A DNA stretch of 32,429 bases from Spirochaetota bacterium. Its GTDB lineage: Bacteria; Spirochaetota; Spirochaetia; SZUA-6; Fen-1364. The stretch lies in NCBI GenBank assembly GCA_026398635.1, contig JAPLSM010000360.1, positions 1 to 32,429 on the forward strand, read 5' to 3'. The position numbers and the translations under genes were made by a program. Shown in pieces: positions 8,721 to 15,363 of this stretch (within the stretch, counting starts at the first letter, position 1; every line of letters starts with the position of its first letter). The notes under the pieces are model-generated. The model did not search any database. It saw only the letters and a program-made list of their open reading frames with translations, and was not told where the DNA came from.

Positions 8721-8772
8721 GGGCATGGATGCCCAAGGTCGGCCGAGCGCAGGGATGCGCGTAAGGCCGACC
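8721..8772. terminator. Hairpin region between convergent rnhB and PUR-protein genes
   Basis: Two inverted repeats lie between the converging genes: GGGCA/TGCCC around a four-base loop (8721-8734), and GGTCGGCC (8737-8744) with GGCCGACC (8765-8772). There is no clear T tract on either strand, so intrinsic termination is not certain. The position between two gene ends makes bidirectional transcript-end formation the likeliest role. Confidence 0.4.
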
Positions 8773-8837
8773 AGCAGCCATGGGCTCCCGTCATGCTTCG
8801 CGTGACTGCCGCCCTCGGGATGGCGCTCGCGGCGCGG

Positions 8838-9071
8838 TTACCGCCGGCGCATGAAGCCGACGGCCTTCTCCATGCCCTCGAGGAATGTGGCGAGGTCTTC
8901 CTTGAAGACGATGATCTGCCGGCGCTCGAACCGGTCCGTCTCCTCGCCCAGCCGGCGCGACTCGACGATGTTGAGGAAGTGGTCGCCGAACCGGTTCTCC
9001 TTCACGTTGAAGAAGTAGGTTCGCTTGTTCGTGTCCGCCTTGGCGGTGAAGATCTCGCCCCTGGTACCCAT
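8838..9071 (-). CDS. PUR-family single-stranded nucleic-acid-binding protein (BpuR-like)
   Basis: A 77-residue protein with a single PUR domain: GEIFTAKADTNKRTYFFNVKEN, then RFGDHFLNIVESRR and the helix DLATFLEGMEKAVGFM. In spirochaetes and Bacteroidetes such proteins (DUF3276/PurA-like) bind DNA and RNA; the Borrelia member BpuR is a known regulator and nucleic-acid-binding protein. The start MGTRGE at 9071 is preferred over the ORF-track start at 9167: GGAG lies about nine bases upstream and the extra 32 residues look non-coding. It sits next to rnhB and smc, as I recall for B. burgdorferi BB0045-BB0047. Confidence 0.85.
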   Translation of the reverse strand: MGTRGEIFTAKADTNKRTYFFNVKENRFGDHFLNIVESRRLGEETDRFERRQIIVFKEDLATFLEGMEKAVGFMRRR

Positions 9072-9133
9072 GGTGGTCGCTCCGTGGCCCGGACTGTAGC
9101 AGAAGGGCCGACCCTCAACAATCGCGCGTACCG

Positions 9134-9157
9134 CGCCATGGCAAATACGCCATGGCG
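9134..9157. repeat. Two copies of the palindrome CGCCATGGC upstream of the tRNA and PUR genes
   Basis: CGCCATGGC occurs at 9134-9142 and again at 9148-9156 (extended to CGCCATGGCG, 9157), a 14-base period. It lies between the divergent PUR-protein gene and the tRNA-Gly promoter. The pair could be an operator or a cruciform-forming element. Function unknown. Confidence 0.35.
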
Positions 9158-9160
9158 GGA

Positions 9161-9190
9161 TTGACACCCCCTGCGCACGCCCCGTACATT
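9161..9190 (+). promoter_or_regulatory. Promoter for tRNA-Gly (and probably the MFS gene)
   Basis: TTGACA (9161-9166), an 18-base spacer and TACATT (9185-9190) stand 11 bases before the mature tRNA 5' end at 9202. The -35 box is perfect and the -10 box matches at four of six positions. No separate promoter is seen for the MFS gene, which begins 16 bases after the tRNA. Confidence 0.65.
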
Positions 9191-9201
9191 GCCCCCGTCC
9201 C

Positions 9202-9273
9202 GCGCCCGTCGTATAACGGCTATTACCTCAGCCCTCCAAGCTGAAGACGTGGGTTCGACTCCCATCGGGCGCT
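9202..9273 (+). tRNA. tRNA-Gly (anticodon TCC)
   Basis: A complete cloverleaf can be drawn. The acceptor stem is GCGCCCG (9202-9208) with CGGGCGC (9266-9272) and discriminator T. A D-arm contains GTATAACGGCTATTAC. The anticodon stem is TCAGC/GCTGA with loop CCTCCAA, giving anticodon TCC at 9235-9237. The T-arm is GTGGG TTCGACT CCCAT. The 3' CCA is not encoded. The overall sequence resembles bacterial tRNA-Gly(TCC). Position 33 is C instead of the near-universal T (base 9234), which is unusual. Confidence 0.93.
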
Positions 9274-9289
9274 TCGTGCGATCCTCCCC

Positions 9290-10492
9290 ATGAACAGCAC
9301 CAGCATCGAGCGGAACATCCCGAAAAACTACCCCTACACGTTCCTGAGCGGCACGCGCCTTTCGGAAGCGATCTGGATGCTCTACCTCGCTTTCCGTGGA
9401 ATGAGCCTCGTGCAGATCGGCCTCATCGAGTCCGTTTTCCACGTGACGTCCCTGCTGATGGAGGTTCCGACCGGTATCATCGCTGACCGGTTCGGCCGCA
9501 GGACCTCGCGGCTCCTGGGCCGGCTCATGGCGATGCTCGGTACGCTCCTCATGGTCGTCTCGGGTTCGTTCTGGGGGTTCGCGGTCGCCTTCGTGTTCAC
9601 GGCGCTGAGCTTCAACCTGGAATCGGGGGCGGGCGACGCCCTGGTGTACGACTCCCTTGTCCAGTGCGGGAAGCAGGACCGTTACACGAGGGTGAAGGGC
9701 CGGCAGGAGGTCGCCTGGCAGGCGGCCCAGATCGTCTCCCTCGTGGTGGGCGGCATCATCGCCACCTTCGACTACACCCTCGCCTATCTCCTGACGCTCG
9801 GTATTGAAGCCGTGAGCCTCGTCGTCTGCCTCACGTTCGAGGAGCCCAGGATCGGTGCGACCAATCCGAAGGGCCAAAGGCCCGGATTTGTGCGGCACGT
9901 TACCGGGTCTTTCCGGGTACTGCACGAAAACCGGGGCATCCTCGTCTACATCCTGTTCATCGAGGGGTTCGGGATCTTCTGCACGACACTTCACTTCTAC
10001 TTCCAGAACTTCCTGAAATCCCGGGGGTACGTCGAGTGGCAGATCGGCACCGTGCTCGCCCTTTCATCACTCGCGGGCATGCTCGGGGCCGCGCTCGCCC
10101 ATCGCCTGGAGAAGCGGCTCGGCAAGCGCCTGCTTGTCTCGCTCTCGCCGTTCGTCGCCCTCGCCGCCTTCGCCCTCATCGCCTTCACCGGGCTCGAGAT
10201 CCCCGCGATGATCCTGCGGGCTGCGGTAGAGGGGATCCTCTATGTCAGCTTCTCGGATTCAATCAACCGGCTCATCCCCTCGGAGCACCGGGCGACGCTG
10301 CTCTCCTTCGAGTCCATGTCCTTCAGCGTGATGATGATCTTCCTCTTCCCCGTGATCGGTGCGGTGGCCGACAGGATGGGTTTCAAGATCGCTTTCACCG
10401 TGATCTTCGCGGCGGCGGTCCCCCTGCTGCTGCTCAGCCGGTGGCTCCTCCTCAGGACGATGCGCAGCGAGCCGATGCCCCCCGCGTCATGA
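9290..10492 (+). CDS. Major facilitator superfamily transporter
   Basis: A 400-residue membrane protein with about 12 hydrophobic segments. The MFS motif A between helices 2 and 3 is clear (GIIADRFGRRTSRLLGR), and a second-half copy of the motif is seen near GAVADRMGF. The first helices hold LIESVFHVTSLLMEVPTG, a pattern common in uncharacterised drug/metabolite exporters of this superfamily. The substrate cannot be told from sequence. It starts 16 bases after tRNA-Gly with no strong Shine-Dalgarno site, so it may be read from the tRNA promoter. Its stop overlaps the stop of the opposing mtfA-like gene (tcatga). Confidence 0.85.
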   Translation: MNSTSIERNIPKNYPYTFLSGTRLSEAIWMLYLAFRGMSLVQIGLIESVFHVTSLLMEVPTGIIADRFGRRTSRLLGRLMAMLGTLLMVVSGSFWGFAVAFVFTALSFNLESGAGDALVYDSLVQCGKQDRYTRVKGRQEVAWQAAQIVSLVVGGIIATFDYTLAYLLTLGIEAVSLVVCLTFEEPRIGATNPKGQRPGFVRHVTGSFRVLHENRGILVYILFIEGFGIFCTTLHFYFQNFLKSRGYVEWQIGTVLALSSLAGMLGAALAHRLEKRLGKRLLVSLSPFVALAAFALIAFTGLEIPAMILRAAVEGILYVSFSDSINRLIPSEHRATLLSFESMSFSVMMIFLFPVIGAVADRMGFKIAFTVIFAAAVPLLLLSRWLLLRTMRSEPMPPAS

Positions 10493-11287
10493 AGCCGAAC
10501 CACCGCGCTTGCCCCTGGCGGCAGTCAGCCGGGCGGCGGTGTCCTGCCGGTAGAAGGCAGCGAGCAGGCGATATATGTCTGGGTATTCAGAGGTGAGTAC
10601 GCGGGGCTTTTCGAAGAAGTACTCGCTGGCGACGGCGAAGAACTCCGAGTCGCTCTCCGTGGCGTAGCTGTCGATCTTCGAGCGGTGCTTGCGGCTGCGT
10701 TTCCGCCTGCTCAGGTCCTCGAACGATCCCGAGAACACCCTGCGCCACTCGTCTGGATCCATGCCCTGATGGAGCGCGGGGCAGCCGTTGACGGCACCGT
10801 CGGTCTGGTCGAGCCGATGGGCAGCCTCGTGGATGACCACGTTGTAGCCGTCGCCCCAGCCCGACGCCTCGATGTCCTCCCAGGAGAGAACCACCGGGCC
10901 CTCGTCCCACGACAGGCCGCTCTTGTCTTCCTCCCACTCGTGGACAACGCCCGCTTCGTCGGGCTCAGTGTATTCCTCGGTGAACACGTCGGGGACCACC
11001 ACCACGGTTTTCCAGTTCCCGTACCAGTCGATGTCGAGCCCGAGAATCGGCAGGCAGGCCTGCACCGCGATGACGGCCCGCAGGTGATCGGTCAGGTCGA
11101 TCCCTTCGGCCGCGGAGAACGTTTTCTCGTGGAGGAACAGGGTCGCGAGCTCGCGCAGCCTGCGCGCCTCGTCGTCCGAGAACCCCTTCAGGATCGGGTG
11201 CTGGCTGAGGAGCGTGGCCCAGGTCTCTACGGGGATCAGCGAGTTGCGGAGCACGCGAGGCCGCAGCATGCGGCGCACGAAGCCCAT
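10487..11287 (-). CDS. MtfA-like zinc-dependent peptidase (M90 family)
   Basis: 266 residues with the zinc-peptidase motif HEAAHRLD (His153, Glu154, His157) and a downstream acidic stretch (SEFFAVASEYFFEKP) that should supply the third ligand, as in MtfA. Other family features are the early LSQHPILKGFSDDEARRLRELATLFLHEK, AVIAVQACLPILGL and WYGNWKTVVVVPDVF. In E. coli MtfA binds Mlc and so affects glucose PTS expression; whether that role holds here is unknown. The gene converges on the MFS gene with overlapping stops. It is the last clear core gene before the putative island edge. Confidence 0.88.
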   Translation of the reverse strand: MGFVRRMLRPRVLRNSLIPVETWATLLSQHPILKGFSDDEARRLRELATLFLHEKTFSAAEGIDLTDHLRAVIAVQACLPILGLDIDWYGNWKTVVVVPDVFTEEYTEPDEAGVVHEWEEDKSGLSWDEGPVVLSWEDIEASGWGDGYNVVIHEAAHRLDQTDGAVNGCPALHQGMDPDEWRRVFSGSFEDLSRRKRSRKHRSKIDSYATESDSEFFAVASEYFFEKPRVLTSEYPDIYRLLAAFYRQDTAARLTAARGKRGGSAS

Positions 11288-11325
11288 GAATGGAATCTAT
11301 CGGGGCGCAGGCGAACGGGCAAGGA

Positions 11326-11367
11326 TGGGCGGTCCGTGGTTCGAACACGGGACCTGCTGGGTGTAAA
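11326..11367 (-). other. 3' half of a tRNA-Val(TAC) gene, probable att site of a genomic island
   Basis: Read on the minus strand, these 42 bases give an anticodon loop TTTACAC (anticodon TAC), the 3' anticodon strand CCAGC, the variable AGGTC, a perfect T-arm (CCGTG TTCGAAC CACGG), the acceptor strand ACCGCCC and discriminator A. No 5' half (expected to start GGGCGGT) lies upstream; identity to a tRNA ends exactly at the anticodon loop. This is the form left by tyrosine-recombinase insertion into the anticodon-loop part of a tRNA gene. The orientation predicts the intact tRNA-Val further right on the minus strand, outside the window. Confidence 0.75.
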
Positions 11368-11390
11368 GATTGCGTCCTGAGAATATACGC

Positions 11391-11491
11391 GCTATTGCCG
11401 CTATTGAGTACGCATGACAAAGCGATTTCAGCTATAGAACACCATACGCGCTACTGACATTGCATGAATGCCGCTACAATAGCGCTACAGT
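11391..11491 (+). repeat. Cluster of short GCTA-type repeats next to the att site
   Basis: Six copies of an 8-base unit starting GCTA occur within 100 bases: 11391, 11400 (GCTATTGA), 11431 (GCTATAGA), 11450 (GCTACTGA), 11473 (GCTACAAT) and 11484 (GCTACAGT). Repeated short sites beside an attachment core are typical of integrase arm-type or excisionase binding. The stretch is visibly more AT-rich than its surroundings. Confidence 0.5.
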
Positions 11492-11904
11492 CAGGTGGCG
11501 GAAAAAATCCCATCACCTGCAGGGCAGGCAATTGTGCTACACCCCGTGGTGTATAATGGCGCCAAGTCTGTATTGAGCCTTCCCCGGTCTTCGGACGCTC
11601 TTATGCGACAGTTGTATTTCGGCTGCACTCGATTCGCGGCCGGCGTCCGGACGCTCGCCCGAACCGGGAAACACGCCTGCGCCTCGCCATGGATGTCGTG
11701 CATGTTCTCTTGTCACTCTCGGCACTCGTATTGCAGCTCCCGAGTCGGTACGTGCTCGATCTCTTCGGGCGAAAGGCCATCCGACGTGGCATGCAGCCCT
11801 TGTTGACAGGCGAGCACGAGACATGGATCAAGGCTCGAAAGCGGGAGTGGGTGATGCCGAAGCGGACGCCCTGGGCGCTCGGCGGCCTATCTGGTCTCTC
11901 TTCC
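11492..11904. other. About 400 bp with no convincing gene
   Basis: Open frames here (for example 11495-11806 and 11689-11958 on the plus strand) have compositions that do not look like real proteins and match no family I know. The only structured spot is TACACC-CCGT-GGTGTA (11538-11553), a perfect inverted repeat overlapping a perfect TATAAT (11552-11557) that lacks a matching -35 box. It may be the remnant of a lost integrase or regulator region. Confidence 0.4.
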
Positions 11905-11933
11905 TTGACAAACGGCATGAACGTTGTCATACA
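11905..11933 (+). promoter_or_regulatory. Promoter of the GntR-led catabolic operon
   Basis: A perfect TTGACA (11905-11910) is followed after 17 bases by a weak CATACA (11928-11933). With this -10 box the start site would fall at about 11940, the A of the regulator ATG, making the transcript leaderless or nearly so. The -10 box lies inside the operator palindrome at 11924-11934. Confidence 0.5.
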
Positions 11934-11934
11934 A
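11924..11934. promoter_or_regulatory. FadR-type GntR operator TTGTCATACAA
   Basis: The 11-base inverted repeat TTGT-CAT-ACAA fits the published FadR-subfamily operator form TNGTNNNACNA at every fixed position. It lies six bases before the ATG of the GntR gene and covers the -10 region, so the regulator probably represses its own operon. Confidence 0.7.
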
Positions 11935-11939
11935 GATAC

Positions 11940-12659
11940 ATGTCGCGTACACCAGTGAGTAAAGACTCCCTCAAGCCAGTACGGCAAGCGCGCGTCAAGC
12001 AGCAGGTCTTCGAGCAGCTCCGCAACGGCATCGTCCGCGGCTCGTGGCCTGCAGGCACCCGCTTGCCCTCAGAGAACCAGCTCACGGTGAAGCTCGGCTG
12101 CAGCCGCATCTCGATCCGCGAGGCGCTCCATATGCTCGCGAGCTTGGGGCTGGTCGAGACCCGACATGGCGGCGGCACCATCGTCCGCCCATATTCCGGC
12201 GAGGTACTCCTGAGCCCGCTCCTCCCGATGATCGCCCTGGAGAAAACCGACATCCTGCACGTATTGGAGTACCGGCGGATCCTGGAACCCGGCTGCGTGG
12301 CGCTTGCGGTCTTGCGAGCCGGCGAGGCGGACGTAGCGGAGCTCGAGCGCGCCTGCAAGTCGTTGCGGGCATCGGCGCAGGACCTGAATGCCTTCGCGCG
12401 AGCGGATCTCGAGTTCCACTTGGCGCTCGCGCGGGCCTCGAAGAACCCGGTGCTGGTGAAGGTGAACAGCGTCATACTCGACGTCCTGAGCGCCTCCTGG
12501 GAGGAAATCGTGCGTGCGCTGGGCACGCGGGACGGGCTGCACTACCACCGCCGGATCCTCGAGGCCTTGAAGGCGCGGGACGCCGTGGCCGCCGTGGCGC
12601 TGATGGAGGAGCATATCACCCGCACCATCGATCGGCTGAAGGAGAAGGCAACTGGATAA
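11940..12659 (+). CDS. GntR-family (FadR subfamily) transcriptional regulator
   Basis: 239 residues from the ATG at 11940. The ORF-track start at 11823 adds a stretch that overlaps the promoter and looks non-coding. The N-terminal winged helix-turn-helix shows VKQQVFEQLRNGIVRGSWPAGTRLPSENQLTVKLGCSRISIREALHMLASLGLVETRHGGGTIVRP. The C-terminal FCD effector domain has FARADLEFHLALARASKNPVL and a closing EHITRTIDRLKE, with Asp/His residues that bind metal in the family. FCD regulators typically sense sugar acids or other organic acids, which suits this locus. Its stop overlaps the start proposed for the transketolase N subunit. Confidence 0.9.
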   Translation: MSRTPVSKDSLKPVRQARVKQQVFEQLRNGIVRGSWPAGTRLPSENQLTVKLGCSRISIREALHMLASLGLVETRHGGGTIVRPYSGEVLLSPLLPMIALEKTDILHVLEYRRILEPGCVALAVLRAGEADVAELERACKSLRASAQDLNAFARADLEFHLALARASKNPVLVKVNSVILDVLSASWEEIVRALGTRDGLHYHRRILEALKARDAVAAVALMEEHITRTIDRLKEKATG

Positions 12660-13500
12660 GAAGGAGATCGCGCGCATCGAGACGATGGCGGTTCGCCTCC
12701 GGCGCGACGTCGTCGAGATGGTCGGCGTGGGCAAGGCCGGGCACCTGGGGGGCTCCTGCTCGCTCGCGGAGATCGTGGCGGCCCTCTACTTCTCCCGCCT
12801 GCGCTTCAACCCCCGCCGGATCGACGATCCGGATCGTGATCGCTTCGTGCTCAGCAAAGGACACAGCGTGCTGGTACAGTACGCGGCTCTCATCGAGCTC
12901 GGGGTGATCCCACGGGAGGAGATCGGGCGCGTCAAGACGCTCGAGGGGATGCTTCAGGGGCACCCGGACATGGAGCAGACCCCGGGCCTGGAAGCGGTGA
13001 CCGGCTCGCTGGGCCAGGGGCTGTCGATCGGCATGGGCATGGCGCTGGCGCTGCGCCTCGACCGGCGGCCGAGCCGGGTGTGGGTGATCATGGGCGACGG
13101 GGAGCTCGCCGAGGGGCAGGTGTGGGAGGCCGCCATGGCCGCCGCTGCCTACCGGCTCGACCGGCTGACCGGCATCGTGGATCGCAATAGAATTCAGGCG
13201 TCTGGCCCCATCGCTGAGGTCATGCCGAATCCCGACATCGAGCGGAAGTTTGAGGCGTTTGGCTGGAAGGCCCTGACGGTCGACGGTCACGACGTCGCCG
13301 CAGTGCTGGAAGCGATGGATGAGGCCGCCGCGGTATCGGGAAGACCGACGGTCATCGTCGCGGATACCGTGAAGGGCAAGGGGGTCGCGTTCGCCGAAAA
13401 CACCGCGGCGTTCCACAACGCCATGATGACGCGCGTGCAGTACGACGAGGCACTCGTGGGGCTCGATCGTCAGCTCGCGGCCATGGGGCGGACGGAGTAG
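12652..13500 (+). CDS. Transketolase, N-terminal (TPP-binding) subunit
   Basis: 282 residues if started at CTG 12652. That start gives (M)DKKEIARIETMAVRLRRDV, the usual N terminus of split transketolases, has AAGGAG seven bases upstream, and overlaps the regulator stop by eight bases. The ATG at 12685 would drop 11 conserved-looking residues and has no well-spaced ribosome site. TPP-binding motifs include GKAGHLGGSCSLAEI, SKGHSVLVQYA, GSLGQGLSIGMGMALA and the GDGELAEGQVWEAAM...DRNRIQASG region. The enzyme moves two-carbon ketol units between sugar phosphates. In a catabolic island it may act on a special ketose phosphate, as AptA does in apiose breakdown, rather than in the general pentose pathway. 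Confidence 0.9.
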   Translation: MDKKEIARIETMAVRLRRDVVEMVGVGKAGHLGGSCSLAEIVAALYFSRLRFNPRRIDDPDRDRFVLSKGHSVLVQYAALIELGVIPREEIGRVKTLEGMLQGHPDMEQTPGLEAVTGSLGQGLSIGMGMALALRLDRRPSRVWVIMGDGELAEGQVWEAAMAAAAYRLDRLTGIVDRNRIQASGPIAEVMPNPDIERKFEAFGWKALTVDGHDVAAVLEAMDEAAAVSGRPTVIVADTVKGKGVAFAENTAAFHNAMMTRVQYDEALVGLDRQLAAMGRTE

Positions 13501-13505
13501 CCGTC

Positions 13506-14444
13506 ATGGAGTACCAGAAGAACCTGCGTGAAGCATGGGGGCAGGCCTTACTCGCCCTTGCCCGGAGGAACCCCGACGTCGTGGCCCTGGAGGCGGATCT
13601 GGGGAAGTCGACCCGCTCGATCCTCATGAAGGGCGAGTTCCCGGAACGCTGCTTCGAGATGGGCATCGCGGAGCAGGACATGGCCTCCACCGCAGCCGGC
13701 CTGGCACTCACCGGCAAGATCCCCTTCATGCACTCCTTCGCGGTATTTGCATCGGGCCGCGCCTACGACCAGCTCCGGAACTCGGTCTGCATCCCGCACG
13801 TGCCGGTGCGTGTCTGCGGGTCGAGCGCCGGCCTCTCCGACTTCGGCGACGGCAAGACCCACCAGGCCCTCGAGGATATGGCGATCATGCGCGCGCTGCC
13901 CAACATGACGGTGCTGTGTCCCGCGGACGGCATCGAGTGCGCCGGCATGGTCGCCGCACTGGAGACCTGGCCGGGGCCGGCGTACGTGCGCGTGAACCGG
14001 AACGACCTTCCGTTCGTCACGCCGCCCGACCGCCCGTACCGCATCGGTCCCGCCGTGGTGCTGCGCACGGGCGGCGACGCGGTCGTGTTCGCCTGCGGGG
14101 TCATGGTGTCGCGGGCCCTGGAGGCGGCCGAGCGCCTGCAGCAGGCTGGGATCTCCATCGCGGTCGTGAACGTGAGCACCCTGAAGCCAATCGACCGCGA
14201 GACCATCGTGGAGACGGCGCGAGGCGTAAAGGCCATCGTGACGGCGGAGGAGCACTCCATCATCGGCGGCCTGGGCTCGGCCGTGCTCGAGGCGCTGCGG
14301 CGCGAGCGCCACGCGCCGCTGGAGATGGTCGGGGTCCAGGACCGTTTCGGGCTTTCCGCGGCCGACTACGACGGGCTGCTCGCGCACTTCGGCCTCACGG
14401 CCGAGGCCATCGAGCGCACCGTCCGCGCGCTCCTGAAGACGTAG
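13506..14444 (+). CDS. Transketolase, C-terminal (pyrimidine-binding) subunit
   Basis: 312 residues, starting five bases after the N subunit. It contains the middle domain that activates the TPP pyrimidine ring (CFEMGIAEQDMASTAAGLALTGKIPFMHSFAVF, with the catalytic Glu in IAEQ), DFGDGKTHQALEDMAIMRALPNMTVLCPADGIE and the C-terminal fold (VVNVSTLKPIDRETIVETARG, TAEEHSIIGGLGSAVLEAL). Together with the upstream gene it makes a complete split transketolase, the form found in many anaerobes and in dedicated catabolic clusters. Confidence 0.93.
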   Translation: MEYQKNLREAWGQALLALARRNPDVVALEADLGKSTRSILMKGEFPERCFEMGIAEQDMASTAAGLALTGKIPFMHSFAVFASGRAYDQLRNSVCIPHVPVRVCGSSAGLSDFGDGKTHQALEDMAIMRALPNMTVLCPADGIECAGMVAALETWPGPAYVRVNRNDLPFVTPPDRPYRIGPAVVLRTGGDAVVFACGVMVSRALEAAERLQQAGISIAVVNVSTLKPIDRETIVETARGVKAIVTAEEHSIIGGLGSAVLEALRRERHAPLEMVGVQDRFGLSAADYDGLLAHFGLTAEAIERTVRALLKT

Positions 14445-14473
14445 GGCCAGTTGGGGCAGGACGGAGGATCCAG

Positions 14474-15358
14474 GTGACGATCGGGTTCATCGGACTGGGG
14501 ATCATGGGCAAGCCTATGGCCGCCAATCTCATGAAGGCCGGCTACCGGCTCGTGGTCCACGACGTGGCACGCGATCGGCTGAGGGAGGCCCTCGCGAACG
14601 GGGCGGAACTGGGCACCTCTCCGGCGGATGTCGCTGCCCGGAGCGAGTTGATGATCACGATGCTCCCCAACTCCCCGCACGTGAGGGAGGTGGCGCTCGG
14701 AGCGCACGGCATCGTCGAGGGTGCCCGGCGCGGCGCCATCCTCATCGATATGAGCTCCATCGCGCCAGCGACCTCGCGGGAGGTCGCCGCGGTGCTGGCG
14801 GCCAAGGGCGTGGAGATGCTGGATGCCCCAGTGTCCGGCGGCGAGCCCAAGGCGGTGGACGGCACCCTGGCGATCATGGTCGGCGGAAAGCCCGAGGTCT
14901 TCGATCAGGTGAAGGACCTGCTCCTGAAGATGGGATCGTCAGCAGTGCTCTGCGGTGGGATCGGGAGCGGCAACGTCACCAAGCTCGCGAACCAGATCAT
15001 CGTGGCGCTGAACATCGCGGCCATGTCCGAAGCCCTTGTCCTCGCTACGAAGGTCGGGGTGAAGCCGGAGACGGTGTTCAACGCGATCAAGGGTGGGCTC
15101 GCCGGCAGCACGGTGCTCAACGCGAAGGCTCCGATGGTGCTGGACGGCAACTTCAGACCCGGCTTCCGCATTGAGCTGCACATCAAGGACCTGCAGAACG
15201 CCATCGACACGGCACGCGAGGCGGGCGTGCCCATCCCGCTCACCAGCCAGGTCATGGAGATGATGCAAGCCCTCAAGCAAGACGGGAAGGCCGGCCAGGA
15301 CCATTCTGGGCTGGTCCAGTTCTACGAGAAGCTCGCCGGCGTGCAGGCGAGGAGGTAG
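14474..15358 (+). CDS. Beta-hydroxyacid dehydrogenase (GarR/tartronate-semialdehyde reductase type)
   Basis: 294 residues from GTG 14474, with GGAGGA just upstream. The long ORF-track frame from 13535 is run-on through tktC. Family motifs are the Rossmann start TIGFIGLGIMGKPMAANLMKAGYRL, the substrate motif DAPVSGGEPKAVDGTLAIMVGG, and the catalytic Lys helix GNVTKLANQIIVALNIAAMSEAL. Members reduce tartronate semialdehyde to glycerate or oxidise 3-hydroxyisobutyrate and related acids using NAD(P). The adjacent transketolase and SDR suggest a role with short sugar acids or aldehydes; the exact substrate is not shown. Confidence 0.88.
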   Translation: MTIGFIGLGIMGKPMAANLMKAGYRLVVHDVARDRLREALANGAELGTSPADVAARSELMITMLPNSPHVREVALGAHGIVEGARRGAILIDMSSIAPATSREVAAVLAAKGVEMLDAPVSGGEPKAVDGTLAIMVGGKPEVFDQVKDLLLKMGSSAVLCGGIGSGNVTKLANQIIVALNIAAMSEALVLATKVGVKPETVFNAIKGGLAGSTVLNAKAPMVLDGNFRPGFRIELHIKDLQNAIDTAREAGVPIPLTSQVMEMMQALKQDGKAGQDHSGLVQFYEKLAGVQARR

Positions 15359-15363
15359 GCCCC

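Noticed and set aside
11538-11557. Inverted repeat TACACC/GGTGTA over a perfect TATAAT as a promoter-operator
   Set aside because: No -35 box at a workable distance and no believable gene downstream; mentioned only within the non-coding stretch.
11689-11958. 89-residue ORF before the GntR gene as an integrase remnant
   Set aside because: No recombinase motif (R-H-R-Y) could be seen and it overlaps the regulator promoter.
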